NCBI RefSeq assembly: GCF_031453615.1
Contig: NZ_JAVIZT010000001.1
Span: forward strand, 2,666,001-2,730,000
From: Microbacterium sp. SORGH_AS_0428
GTDB taxonomy: Bacteria; Actinomycetota; Actinomycetes; Actinomycetales; Microbacteriaceae
Length of the DNA stretch: 64,000 bases
Direction of reading: 5' to 3'
Positions 43,068-51,162 of the stretch are shown here, piece by piece. The notes beneath the pieces were generated by a model that saw nothing but the letters and a program-made list of their open reading frames with translations, was not told the origin of the DNA and ran no database searches. The position numbers were made by a program, and so were the translations under genes. The first letter of the stretch is position 1; the number at the start of each line of letters is the position of its first letter.

Positions 43068-44862
43068 CGAGCTCCTCCTCGGGGACGAGGTCGCGGATCG
43101 TCAGTGCGGCGCCGATCACCGCCAGGTGGCTGAGCGCCTGGGGGATGTTGCCCCACGATGAGCCGTCGTGCTCCGAGATCATCTCGGCGAAGACGCCCAC
43201 GTCGTTGGCGCGGGCGACCAGGTCGTCCATGGCCGCGACGGCCTCGTCGTGGCGTCCCACGCACGCGAGCGCGCCGGCACGCCAGAACGCGGAGGCGACG
43301 AAGGTGTGCTCCTCCTGGTCCATCCCGGTGTAGCGATAGAGCAGGTCTCCGGCGCCGAGCCGCTCGGTGAGCACGTCGATCGTGCGTGACATCCGCTCGC
43401 CGCGGTCGAATCCGCTCTCGGCGTGCAGGAGCACCGAGCTGTCGACATCCGTGGAGCCCGGATGCATGACGTACGCCCCGATCTCCTCCGACCAGCCGTG
43501 CTCGGTGATCCACGCCGCGATGCGGTCCCGCTCGGACGCCCAACGCTCCGCGCTGCCCGGGATCGCGCCCGCCTCGGCGAGCACCACGGCATCGCGCAGC
43601 GCCTGCCAACAGCCCATCTTCGAGGAGGTGTAGTGGCGGATCTCAGGGAGCTCCCACATCCCGGAATCCGGCTGTCGCCATTCGTCGCACGTGCGGTCGG
43701 CCATGGCGGCGAGCATGCGACCGGTGGCGACATCCAGCACGTTGCCGGAATCCACGTAGGTGCGGCAGATGGCGAAGAGGTCGCCGTAGACCCCCAGCTG
43801 GAGCTGCCCGTGTGCCGGGTTGCCGGTGACCACCGGGCCGATCCCGCGCCAGCCCGGCGCCTCGTGCTCCGTGACGTTCTGCGCGAGCGTGCCGCGCAGC
43901 GTGTACAGCACGTGCAGGTCGGGCCCGTTGTCGCGGATGGTGCGCAGCAGCCACGAGATCGCAGCGTGCGTCTCCTCTCGGAGGCCGAAGCGCACGAGCG
44001 CGTGCGCGGTGTAGGCCAGATCGCGCACCCACGCGAACCGGTAGTCCCAGTTCTTGCCGCCGCGCGGGTTCTCCGGCAGCGAGGTGGTCGCGGCCGCGGC
44101 GATGGCTCCGGTGGGGGAGTAGACGAGCAGCTTCAGGGCGAGCGCACTGCGCTGGACGGTGGCCGCCCACGGGCCGTCGTAGCCGAACTCCCGCGACCAG
44201 GCGCGCCAGCCCTCGATCGTCCGGTCGATGCTGCGGTCGACGTTCTCCGGATGCGGCAGGTGAAGCGGCTCGCCGTCGGTCGCGACCACCACGAGCAGGT
44301 GGCGCGAGTCGGGCGAGGTCGTGAAGGATCCCTCGACCCGCGGGCCCGCGCCGTCATCGACGGTGGTCGGCGTGCCATGTCCCTGACCCACCACGGCCAG
44401 AGATGTCTCGCCGACACGGAGGATGGTGGCACCGTCGCGCTGCTCCGCCCAGGGAGCCGCCGTGTTCAGACGGGTCCCCGGCTGCACGCGCCACGTGAAG
44501 GCGACCTCGCCGTCGATGCCCTCCACTCGCCTCGCCAGCTCCGCCCAGGGAAGACGCCCGGCGACGCCCGTCACCATCGCGTCCGTCAGTCGCGCGGTGC
44601 CCGTCGGAGTGACGAACGTCGTCTGGAGCACGTTCGTGCGCGCGACGTACCGACGACGCACCTCGAACTCGCCCACCGGCGTGATCTCCAGGCATCCGCC
44701 GTTGTCGGCATCGAGGATGCGTGCGAAGACCGGCACGGAGTCGAGGTTGGGCAGCGGCAGCCAGTCGATGCTGCCGCGGCGATCGATGAGAGCGATCGTC
44801 CGTCCGTCGCCGATCGCGGCGTAGGACGAGAGGTCGGAGGAGGGCCGGGGCACGTCAGTCAC
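43057..44862 (-). CDS. glycoside hydrolase family 15 protein
   Basis: Intracellular protein of 601 residues with the trehalase/glucoamylase two-domain plan: an N-terminal beta-sandwich (AAIGDGRTIALIDRRGSIDWLPLPNLDSVPVFARIL) and an (alpha/alpha)6 barrel from about 240. GKNWDYRFAWVRD (N271-R275 in NWDYR) is the GH15 signature. Candidate activities are trehalase or glucoamylase. The start is GTG. It is the first gene of a three-gene operon with a lactonase and an SDR, and is divergent from dps. Confidence 0.85.
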   Translation of the reverse strand: MTDVPRPSSDLSSYAAIGDGRTIALIDRRGSIDWLPLPNLDSVPVFARILDADNGGCLEITPVGEFEVRRRYVARTNVLQTTFVTPTGTARLTDAMVTGVAGRLPWAELARRVEGIDGEVAFTWRVQPGTRLNTAAPWAEQRDGATILRVGETSLAVVGQGHGTPTTVDDGAGPRVEGSFTTSPDSRHLLVVVATDGEPLHLPHPENVDRSIDRTIEGWRAWSREFGYDGPWAATVQRSALALKLLVYSPTGAIAAAATTSLPENPRGGKNWDYRFAWVRDLAYTAHALVRFGLREETHAAISWLLRTIRDNGPDLHVLYTLRGTLAQNVTEHEAPGWRGIGPVVTGNPAHGQLQLGVYGDLFAICRTYVDSGNVLDVATGRMLAAMADRTCDEWRQPDSGMWELPEIRHYTSSKMGCWQALRDAVVLAEAGAIPGSAERWASERDRIAAWITEHGWSEEIGAYVMHPGSTDVDSSVLLHAESGFDRGERMSRTIDVLTERLGAGDLLYRYTGMDQEEHTFVASAFWRAGALACVGRHDEAVAAMDDLVARANDVGVFAEMISEHDGSSWGNIPQALSHLAVIGAALTIRDLVPEEELDGH

Positions 44863-45061
44863 GCTAGGCGCCCTCCCGCGCCGCGGGGGCAGGCTTGCAT
44901 GCGGCGCGCGGTCGGGTTAAGCGCCGTCGGGCGCACGAGCGCTAGCAACCGGCGGCGGGGTGGACAACCCCCGCCGGCGTGTGCAGCGCCGGGGTTAGCG
45001 TCGCATCCGTCAGACACCGAGCGACGGGCACGACCCGTCCTCGACGACGAAGGAGGACGAC

Positions 45062-45622
45062 ATGGCCGCCACGAAAGCATCGAGCACCACGCGCAACCGC
45101 CGCCGCCCCGCGAAGGGTGGAGCAGGAGCCGGACTCACCGAGGAGCAGAACGCGGAGAGCGGGTTCACCGCATCCCAGAAACTCAGCGACAACCTGCAGA
45201 AGGTGCTCGTCGATCTGATCGAGCTGTCGCTGCAGGGCAAGCAGGCGCACTGGAACGTGGTCGGCCGCAACTTCCGCGACACCCACCTGCAGCTGGACGA
45301 GGTGATCGACGCCGCCCGCGAGTTCAGCGACACCGTCGCGGAGCGGATGCGGGCGCTGCACGCCCTCCCGGACGGCCGCAGCGACACGGTCGCCGAGACC
45401 ACCACGCTGCCGGAGTTCCCGCAGGGAGAGATCGACACGAGCGAGGTCATCGACCTCATCACCGAACGTCTCGAGGCCACGATCGGCACCTGCCGCGACG
45501 TGCACGACGAGGTGGATGACGAGGACCCGACGAGCGCCGACATCCTGCACGCGGTCCTCGAGCGCCTCGAGCAGCTCGCGTGGATGGTCAGTGCCGAGAA
45601 CCGCGCGCCGGCGGCGCGCTGA
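45062..45622 (+). CDS. dps: Dps family DNA-binding ferritin-like protein
   Basis: Mini-ferritin of 186 residues that oxidises and stores iron and shields DNA in stress. A basic, disordered N-terminal tail of about 20 residues (MAATKASSTTRNRRRPAK) could bind DNA. The ferroxidase pattern KQAHWNVVGRNFRDTHLQLDE holds His63 and His75, followed by Asp90 and Glu94 (SDTVAER). A downstream SDR gene begins 13 bases later. The 199 bases upstream, shared with the GH15 gene, contain no -10/-35 pair I would trust. Confidence 0.92.
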   Translation: MAATKASSTTRNRRRPAKGGAGAGLTEEQNAESGFTASQKLSDNLQKVLVDLIELSLQGKQAHWNVVGRNFRDTHLQLDEVIDAAREFSDTVAERMRALHALPDGRSDTVAETTTLPEFPQGEIDTSEVIDLITERLEATIGTCRDVHDEVDDEDPTSADILHAVLERLEQLAWMVSAENRAPAAR

Positions 45623-45635
45623 GAGGGGCCGCGCG

Positions 45636-46523
45636 ATGAGCATGTACGACGCCCAGGATCCGACCACCCAGTTCCCCCGGCCGCCCTTCCCGCCCCAGCA
45701 GCAGAACGCGCCGGGAGACATCCACGCGATGGATCCCGCGCCCGACCACGGCGAGACCAGCTACATCGGCTTCGGGCGCCTGCCCGGGCGGAAGGCCCTC
45801 GTGACCGGCGCCGACTCCGGCATCGGCCGCGCGGTGGCGATCGCCTATGCCCGCGAGGGTGCGGATGTGGCGCTCAGCTACCTGCCCGAGGAACAGGCGC
45901 AGGCGGAGGAGGTCGCGGCGCTCATCGAGAAGGAGGGTCGCAAGGCCGTCCTCCTTCCCGGAGACCTCCAGCAGGAGAAGATCAACATCGACGTCGTCGA
46001 GCGCGCCGTCGACGAGCTCGGCGGCCTCGACATCCTCGTGATCAACGCCGGCACGATGCCGACCGTCGACAGCATCGACGACTTCGAGACGCACACGCTC
46101 GACCACGTCGTGAAAGCCAACATCTATCCGCTGTTCTGGCTGACCAAGGCCGCCTCCGCGCACTTGAAGCCCGGCGCGGCGATCATCACGACCTCGAGTG
46201 TGCAGGGCTTCCAGCCCTCGCCCTCGCTGGCCGAGTACGCGGTCTCGAAGGCGGGTATCGCCAACTGGACGCGCGCGATGTCGCAGCAGCTGATCGAACG
46301 CGGGATCCGCGTCAACGGTGTGGCTCCCGGTCCGATCTGGACGCCCCTGCAGCCCGCATACGTGCCGAACGAGAAGATCGAGGAGTTCGGCTCGCAGACG
46401 CCGATCGGACGGGCCGGCCAGCCCGTCGAGCTCGCCCCGGCGTTCGTCTTCCTCGCCTCCCAGGAATCCAGCTACGTGGTCGGCGAGACGATCGCCGTGA
46501 CGGGCGGGATGCCGGTGCACTGA
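45636..46523 (+). CDS. SDR family oxidoreductase, YghA-like
   Basis: SDR of 295 residues with an N-terminal extension of about 45 residues rich in Pro and Gln (DPTTQFPRPPFPPQQQ), as in stress-linked SDRs of the YghA/Ymx type. Cofactor loop TGADSGIGRAVA, NAGT, and catalytic YAVSKAG are present. It is 13 bases after dps in the same direction and probably co-transcribed, consistent with a general-stress role. The substrate is unknown. Confidence 0.85.
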   Translation: MSMYDAQDPTTQFPRPPFPPQQQNAPGDIHAMDPAPDHGETSYIGFGRLPGRKALVTGADSGIGRAVAIAYAREGADVALSYLPEEQAQAEEVAALIEKEGRKAVLLPGDLQQEKINIDVVERAVDELGGLDILVINAGTMPTVDSIDDFETHTLDHVVKANIYPLFWLTKAASAHLKPGAAIITTSSVQGFQPSPSLAEYAVSKAGIANWTRAMSQQLIERGIRVNGVAPGPIWTPLQPAYVPNEKIEEFGSQTPIGRAGQPVELAPAFVFLASQESSYVVGETIAVTGGMPVH

Positions 46524-46538
46524 CCTTCGCGGGGGAAG

Positions 46539-46563
46539 CGGCCGTCCGGATACCGGGCGGCCG
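46539..46563 (+). terminator. terminator after the dps-SDR operon
   Basis: An 11-bp stem (CGGCCGTCCGG / CCGGGCGGCCG, one G-U pair) with a 3-base loop, starting 15 bases after the SDR stop. Confidence 0.6.
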
Positions 46564-46579
46564 TCTCCGTGCGTGCGCT

Positions 46580-46585
46580 TAGCAT
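46580..46585 (+). promoter_or_regulatory. -10 hexamer TAGCAT, leaderless-type, tetR promoter
   Basis: TAGCAT ends 6 bases before the ATG at 46592. Confidence 0.45.
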
Positions 46586-46591
46586 GGGCGG

Positions 46592-47143
46592 ATGGATCCG
46601 CGGGTGCGTCGCACACAGGAACGCCTGCGTGCCGCGGCGCTCGAGCTTGCATCCACCACGCGGTTGTCGCAGATCAGCGTGACCGATCTCTGCCGTGCCG
46701 CCGGCGTCACGCGCGACACCTTCTATCGGCATACCGCGGGCGTCGCAGAGCTCATGGCCGACGCGCTCGAGGCGGAGCTGCAGGAGGTGACCGCGACCCT
46801 CGGTGCGGATGCGGCGATCGGCGACGGCGAGCGGATGCTGTTGGAGCACGTCCGTACGCGCGCCGCTGTGTACCGGTCGGCGATGGAGCCGCTCCTGGCG
46901 GCGCCCGTGCGTGCGGGGCTGGAGCGGGGCCTGCGGCAAGGACTGGAGCAGTGGATCCAGCAGCGTCCCGGCATCCTGCCCGCCACGATCGCGGGCGATG
47001 CCGCCGCCGTCTCGCTCGCCGTCGCCTACGCCGCGGCGGGCACGGTGGGCGCGATCGAACAGTGGCTGCGCACCGACATGGCGGACCTCGATCGTGCGGT
47101 GACGGTCATCCTGGCCGCGTCCGCCGGCTGGTGGCAGCTCTGA
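46592..47143 (+). CDS. TetR family transcriptional regulator
   Basis: Repressor of 183 residues with an N-terminal helix-turn-helix (RTQERLRAAALELAS, ISVTDLCRAAGVTRDTFYRH) and a helical ligand domain. It is transcribed in the same direction as the SDR gene 91 bases downstream, and a 24-bp dyad lies between them. It probably represses that SDR gene; the ligand is unknown. Confidence 0.87.
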   Translation: MDPRVRRTQERLRAAALELASTTRLSQISVTDLCRAAGVTRDTFYRHTAGVAELMADALEAELQEVTATLGADAAIGDGERMLLEHVRTRAAVYRSAMEPLLAAPVRAGLERGLRQGLEQWIQQRPGILPATIAGDAAAVSLAVAYAAAGTVGAIEQWLRTDMADLDRAVTVILAASAGWWQL

Positions 47144-47155
47144 CCCGATCCGCGA

Positions 47156-47179
47156 TCTATAAGACATATGTCAGATAGA
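47156..47179. promoter_or_regulatory. TetR-type operator (24-bp dyad)
   Basis: TCTAT-N2-GACATATGTC-N2-ATAGA: perfect outer 5-bp arms and a perfect 10-bp core. It overlaps the -35 (AAGACA, 47161-47166) of a promoter whose -10 is TAGACT (47185-47190). Confidence 0.65.
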
Positions 47180-47190
47180 TTGCCTAGACT
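47161..47190 (+). promoter_or_regulatory. promoter of the SDR gene at 47.2 kb
   Basis: AAGACA and TAGACT separated by 18 bases. The -35 lies inside the dyad at 47156-47179, so bound repressor would block polymerase. Confidence 0.5.
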
Positions 47191-47234
47191 GCTGTCGAGC
47201 AGCGACGCCGCCCGGTCGTCGCGGGAAGGCAGTC

Positions 47235-48011
47235 ATGGCACGTTTCGACGGCAAGGTCGCGATCGTCACCGGAGGCGTCTCCGGAATCGGCGCGGCGATC
47301 ACGCGTCGCCTGGTGGATGAGGGCGCGCGGGTCTTCGTCGCCGACATCAACGCCGAGGCGGTCGCCGCCGCCGGTGCGACGTTCGGCGACAGCGTGGCGG
47401 GGCTCGCGACCGACGTGACCGACGAGGGCGCGATGACGGCGCTCTTCGACGGCGCGCGCGAGCGCTTCGGGCGCATCGACGCGGTCTACAACGTCGCGGG
47501 CGGATCCCGGCCGGGCCGCGTCGTGGACATGGACCTCGCGACGTGGGACTTCAACATCCGCCTCAACCTCTACGGGGCTTTCCTCGGTACGAAGCTCGGC
47601 GCGCAGCACTTCCTCGCCGAGGGACAGGCGGGTGCCATCGTGAACATCGCCTCGCTCAACTCGCTCGTCCCGATGCACTTCGGCTCGGGGTACTCGGCAG
47701 CCAAGGCCGGCGTCGTGATGCTCACGAAGAACGCCGCACTCGAGCTCGCCGGTGACGGCATCAGGGTCAACGCGGTCTCGCCGGGGCTCGTGGCGACGCC
47801 CCTCACCGGGGGTCTCATGAGCATGCCCGGCGTTCCCGAGGCGTACATGGCGCGTATCCCGGCGGGCCGTCCGGCCGAGCCCGAGGAGATCGCCGGCGTG
47901 GCGTTGTTCCTCGCGTCGGATGACGCCTCCTACGTCAACGGCGAGAACGTCGTCATCGACGGCGCCTGGCAGACCAGCGGCTACCCCGACCTGCGCCCCT
48001 TCCTCGGCTGA
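47235..48011 (+). CDS. short-chain dehydrogenase/reductase, TetR-linked
   Basis: Classical SDR of 258 residues: VTGGVSGIGAAI cofactor loop, YNVAGGS, catalytic Tyr-Lys in GYSAAKAGV, and a C-terminal FLASDDASYVNGENVVIDGAW. Asp after strand 2 (VADIN) suggests NAD. Its promoter carries the TetR-type dyad, so it is probably induced by its own substrate or a related compound. Confidence 0.87.
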   Translation: MARFDGKVAIVTGGVSGIGAAITRRLVDEGARVFVADINAEAVAAAGATFGDSVAGLATDVTDEGAMTALFDGARERFGRIDAVYNVAGGSRPGRVVDMDLATWDFNIRLNLYGAFLGTKLGAQHFLAEGQAGAIVNIASLNSLVPMHFGSGYSAAKAGVVMLTKNAALELAGDGIRVNAVSPGLVATPLTGGLMSMPGVPEAYMARIPAGRPAEPEEIAGVALFLASDDASYVNGENVVIDGAWQTSGYPDLRPFLG

Positions 48012-48142
48012 GGCGCTGCACGGGCGGCTCGTCCGGGTCGCCCGTGCATGCGTAGGCGAGCAGCAGACGATAAGTCAAGCCTCAGCTGTTTGCTACCGCC
48101 CGGGCGCACAGTGGGGGAAACCCCACGGAGCAGGAGGCGACG

Positions 48143-48403
48143 ATGACGCTGCAGATGATGCCGGAGAACCGCACGCCCGCAGCCGGAACCGCCGAGACCC
48201 CTGATGTCCTCGAGCTGCGCTGGGAGCGCATCGCTCCGGAACGCTATCGGGCCCTGTGTGGCGAGGAGTGCGTCGGATTCGTCGACGTGGTCGGCGCCGT
48301 GTTCGTCGTGCTCGCCGGAGCGCGCTACGACCGCGCGGAGGAGATCGCGCAGACGCTCGACTTCGACCGGGTGACGGAGCTTCTCGAGCGCTCCTCCCGC
48401 TGA
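48143..48403 (+). CDS. hypothetical protein, 86 aa
   Basis: Small acidic protein of 86 residues with no family I recognise. The C-terminal half (RYRALCGEECVGFVDVVGAVFVVLAGARYDRAEEIAQTLDFDRVTELL) looks like a beta-hairpin followed by a helix, and two Cys are spaced CGEEC. GGAGCAGGAGG provides a ribosome binding site, and a GTGGGG-GAAA-CCCCAC tetraloop hairpin (48111-48126) lies right before it. It stands alone. Confidence 0.6.
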   Translation: MTLQMMPENRTPAAGTAETPDVLELRWERIAPERYRALCGEECVGFVDVVGAVFVVLAGARYDRAEEIAQTLDFDRVTELLERSSR

Positions 48404-48486
48404 GCGCACGCTGCTCGTACGGTGCCCCCTCGGGCGCGGCTCGACGCTCATATGCCAGATCGCGTATCCGGTGTCAACCCTCTTCA

Positions 48487-48498
48487 TTCGTGCACGAA
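48487..48498. other. 12-bp perfect palindrome TTCGTGCACGAA in the region before the AraC gene
   Basis: It lies in a 274-base gap (48404-48677) in which I see no gene. A regulator site is possible; there is no second copy nearby. Confidence 0.3.
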
Positions 48499-48677
48499 CG
48501 ACCTCGATTCTCGTTGTTGCCACGCGGCTGCGTGTGGCGGATACTTCCCGCGTGGATCGGATCGATACCGAACCCGTGGGCGGGTGATCGCACAGGGTGG
48601 GGATGCGCCGTGATCGGCGCGCGAGGAGGGCAGTTGGGCAGGTTGGATTCCACGGTCGCCGTTTCGGGTGACGGGGC

Positions 48678-49625
48678 GTGAGGGAGGGGGCGCCCTCTCG
48701 CCGTGGACTGCAGACGGACGACCCGCAACGCGCGCAGGAATCGGTGAGCGAGCTCTTCAACACCGCGATGGTCCTGACCGCCGATCCCCCGACCGGATTC
48801 CGCTATCAGATGGCCGCCGTGAGCGACAGCAGCCTCATGGCCACGGCGCTCCGATTCGGCGGATCGAGCCGCACGGGCGCGGAGGAGTTCCCCGAGTTCA
48901 TCGTCGCCCATGCGGTCGCGGGCCGTCATCGGTGGTCGGTGGGGCAGGAGAGCGGAGACGGTCGCATCCCGTTCCTCGTGCCGCCGGCGACCGCATTCTC
49001 GGCGCGTTTCACTCAGCTGCAGATGCGGGCGGTCAGCCTCGACGCCCACACCTTCCATCGGGTGCTGCGCGGCATGCTGGGAGAGGAGCCGCCGCGGCTT
49101 CGCACGGACCGGGTCAACGGCAGTGCGCAGCACCACTCGATCGTGGCCGAGACGCTGCGCTTCATCGAAGCGACGCTGCTCGCCGACGAGACCGTCGCCA
49201 CGTCACCGCTTCTACGGGCCCAGTTCACGCACCAGCTCGTGGCGGCGATTGCGACCTCGTTCCCGCTGCTGGGCGAGCACTCCCGCACGCGCGCGCAGAC
49301 GTCGCCGCGCACCGTGAGGCGGGCGATCGCGTTCATGGAGGAGCACGTCGCCGATCCGATCACCATCGGCGACGTCGCGGTCGCCGCCGGCACCTCGGTA
49401 CGCGGTCTGCAGCTCGCCTTCCGGCGGTCGTACGAGATGTCGCCGTCGGCGTTCCTGCGCCGCATCCGGCTCGAGGGGGCGCACGCCGATCTGATGGCGG
49501 CGGATGCGGGCGCCCGAACGGTGCGGGAGATCGCCGCGCGATGGGGCTTCGCCCATACCGGCCGCTTCGCGCACCTGTATGCGGAGGCCTATGGAGAGCC
49601 GCCGTCGCACACGCTACGTCGTTGA
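48678..49625 (+). CDS. AraC family transcriptional regulator
   Basis: Regulator of 315 residues: an N-terminal cupin-like AraC ligand domain and two C-terminal helix-turn-helix motifs (ITIGDVAVAAGTSVRGLQLAFRRSYEMSPSAFLRRIRLEGAHADLM and TVREIAARWGFAHTGRFAHLYAEAYGEPPSHTLRR). The GTG at 48678 is taken as start; a GTG at 48744 with AGGA close before it is a good alternative that removes 22 residues. No target gene is adjacent. Confidence 0.82.
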   Translation: MREGAPSRRGLQTDDPQRAQESVSELFNTAMVLTADPPTGFRYQMAAVSDSSLMATALRFGGSSRTGAEEFPEFIVAHAVAGRHRWSVGQESGDGRIPFLVPPATAFSARFTQLQMRAVSLDAHTFHRVLRGMLGEEPPRLRTDRVNGSAQHHSIVAETLRFIEATLLADETVATSPLLRAQFTHQLVAAIATSFPLLGEHSRTRAQTSPRTVRRAIAFMEEHVADPITIGDVAVAAGTSVRGLQLAFRRSYEMSPSAFLRRIRLEGAHADLMAADAGARTVREIAARWGFAHTGRFAHLYAEAYGEPPSHTLRR

Positions 49626-49690
49626 GCGCGCGTCGGGGACATTTCGTGCGCGCTCGGAGTGGAGTCCTCGAGCCTGCGAGAGTGCTCGCA

Positions 49691-49696
49691 TACCGT
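49691..49696 (+). promoter_or_regulatory. -10 hexamer TACCGT, leaderless-type
   Basis: TACCGT ends 7 bases before the ATG at 49704. Confidence 0.4.
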
Positions 49697-49703
49697 GAAC
49701 GGC

Positions 49704-50024
49704 ATGGGACAGATCTTCTACGGGGCGAATGAGACGGCGGTGGAGATCGAGGATCGCGCCCTCGCGCATCTGAAAGTCGTCATCGCCACCAAGCTTCGCC
49801 GCGGCGAGAGCTTCACGGTCTCGCTCACGCATCCGGAGAGCGAGGAGGGCGGGCGAAGCACCCTCTGGTTCGCTCCCTCCATCCCGCTGCGCTTCGTGTT
49901 CGACGACCCGGAGCCCGCCGAGATCAGCCGGGAGTGGATCGAGGAGCTCGCACGATCGGCGCACTCCTCGGGTGGGATCGTGCTCCTTCCGGAGCGTGCG
50001 GAACCCGGCGACGACGCGGGTTGA
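49704..50024 (+). CDS. small DUF7882-like Microbacteriaceae protein
   Basis: Protein of 106 residues. The order MGQIFYG, VEIEDRALAHLKVVIATKLRRGESFTVSL, SLWF-like TLWFAPSIPLRFVF and ISREWIEELARSA matches a small family widespread in Microbacteriaceae (DUF7882). Function is unknown; some members are annotated as ligase-related, for which I see no catalytic motif here. The start is set by a TACCGT hexamer 7 bases upstream. Confidence 0.65.
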   Translation: MGQIFYGANETAVEIEDRALAHLKVVIATKLRRGESFTVSLTHPESEEGGRSTLWFAPSIPLRFVFDDPEPAEISREWIEELARSAHSSGGIVLLPERAEPGDDAG

Positions 50025-50075
50025 GCGGCGACGGCGCGCGGGTGACCATGACTGCCCGTGTTAGGATCGCTCCTT

Positions 50076-50167
50076 GGAAGTGTGTCCGAGCGGCCTAAGG
50101 AGCATGGCTGGAATCCATGTAGGCGGGGTAACTCGCCTCGCAGGTTCAAATCCTGTCACTTCCGCCA
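50076..50167 (+). tRNA. tRNA-Ser (anticodon GGA)
   Basis: Acceptor arms GGAAGTG/CACTTCC, D-arm with TGTCCGAGCGG, and anticodon stem CATGG/CCATG with loop CTGGAAT (anticodon GGA). The long variable arm (AGGCGGGGTAACTCGCCT) is of the serine class, and the T-arm reads CAGGTTCAAATCCTG. CCA is encoded at 50165-50167. Confidence 0.97.
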
Positions 50168-50169
50168 CG

Positions 50170-50206
50170 GAGAACCCCGTCCACGCGAAGCCTGGGCGGG
50201 GTTCTC
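50170..50206 (+). terminator. terminator after tRNA-Ser
   Basis: A 14-bp stem (GAGAACCCCGTCCA / TGGGCGGGGTTCTC, one G-U pair) with a 9-base loop, starting 3 bases after the tRNA. Confidence 0.75.
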
Positions 50207-50221
50207 GCATGGAGCCGGGGA

Positions 50222-50728
50222 TCAATCGTCCCGGCGGCGCTCGACCAGGACGGTGTCACGCCATCGACCGGCCCACGGGCCGTACGTCATGAGAGCGATC
50301 CGCTCCCTCTGCCCGACGCGACGGAAGCCGGCGCGTTCGTGGAGCGCGAGGCTCGCGAGATTCTCCGCGAAGATGCTCGACTGCACCGTCCAGACGCCCG
50401 CGTGGTCCATGGCGTCGAGGAACGATCCGAGCAGCGCCCTGCCCACGCCGCTTCCCTGGACTCTCGCCGCGACGTACACCGAATGCTCTACGACTCCGCG
50501 GTAGACCGCGCGGGTCGAGACGGCGGATGCCGCAATCCAGCCGACGACGATGCCTTCCTTGTCCACCGCGACGAGCCGGCCGGCGTCTCGCTTACCGGCA
50601 TCGAACGCGTCCCAGCTCGGCGGTTCGGCCTCGAAGCTGGCGTTGCCCGTCGCGAGACCCTCGCGGTAGATCGCCTCGACGGCGGGCCAGTCCCCGGGCC
50701 GCATCGCGCGGATGCCGCCGGTGCTCAC
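50222..50728 (-). CDS. GNAT acetyltransferase of the arsenic locus, phosphinothricin-acetyltransferase-like
   Basis: Protein of 168 residues. IRAMRPGDWPAVEAIYREGLATGNASFEAEPPSWDAFDA is the start of the Pat/MnaT type; the CoA loop is VQGSGVGRALLGSFLDA, and ENLASLALHERAGFRRVG closes the fold. The family acetylates phosphinothricin, methionine sulfone or similar; in arsenic clusters related enzymes (ArsN) detoxify organoarsenicals. The GTG start overlaps the arsR stop (GTGA), so it is co-expressed with arsR and may be an ArsN-type enzyme. Confidence 0.8.
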   Translation of the reverse strand: MSTGGIRAMRPGDWPAVEAIYREGLATGNASFEAEPPSWDAFDAGKRDAGRLVAVDKEGIVVGWIAASAVSTRAVYRGVVEHSVYVAARVQGSGVGRALLGSFLDAMDHAGVWTVQSSIFAENLASLALHERAGFRRVGQRERIALMTYGPWAGRWRDTVLVERRRDD

Positions 50729-51072
50729 GGGCGCAGCCGGCTCGCGGCGTGGTCGAGGACGTCGGTGACGGCGCGGAAGTAGGCCCATCGGCCGCGCTGC
50801 TCACGCGTGGCAAGCCCGGCGTCGACCAGGACCTTCATGTGGTGCGAGACGGTGGGCTGAGACAGTCCGACCGGCTCCGTCAGATCGCAGATGCATGCTT
50901 CGCCGTCGCGGGATGCGGCGATCAGCGACAGCAGGCGTACCCGGGTGGGGTCGCCGAGCGCCTTGAAGATGCGGGCGATCGATTCCGCCTCCGCCGACGT
51001 CAGCGCGTCTCCGGCCAGGGTCGGACAGCACTCGCCGGCATCGGTCGTCAGAAGAGGGAGCAGAGTCGGCAT
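50725..51072 (-). CDS. arsR: ArsR family metalloregulator
   Basis: Repressor of 115 residues: winged helix (about 34-105: ARIFKALGDPTRVRLLSLIA, LSQPTVSHHMKVLVDAGLATREQRGRWAYFR). Possible As(III) ligands are Cys60 and Cys62 in ACICDLT, the classic arsenic-sensing position, and Cys15-Cys16 near the N-terminus. Divergent from the monooxygenase gene; two dyads in the 90-base gap are its likely operators. It starts an operon with the GNAT gene. Confidence 0.9.
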   Translation of the reverse strand: MPTLLPLLTTDAGECCPTLAGDALTSAEAESIARIFKALGDPTRVRLLSLIAASRDGEACICDLTEPVGLSQPTVSHHMKVLVDAGLATREQRGRWAYFRAVTDVLDHAASRLRP

Positions 51073-51092
51073 GCTTTGATTCTGCACCTCGT

Positions 51093-51108
51093 ATTGACAT
51101 CTGTCGAT
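51093..51108. promoter_or_regulatory. ArsR box 1
   Basis: ATTGACATCTGTCGAT, an AT-GACA-N2-TGTC-AT dyad. It overlaps a TTGACA (51094-51099) that could be the -35 of the plus-strand genes. Confidence 0.55.
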
Positions 51109-51129
51109 GGATGCCGGAACCTCGATCTC

Positions 51130-51145
51130 ATCGACGAACGTCGAT
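51130..51145. promoter_or_regulatory. ArsR box 2
   Basis: ATCGACGAACGTCGAT, perfect 7-bp arms around a 2-base centre, 37 bases from box 1. Confidence 0.5.
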
Positions 51146-51162
51146 ATGACCGAGGAGCAGTG

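Noticed and set aside
44863..45061. Stress-sigma promoters (GGGTTA-like) between the GH15 gene and dps
   Set aside because: Two GGGTTA strings occur, but neither has a matching GTTT-type -35 at proper spacing.
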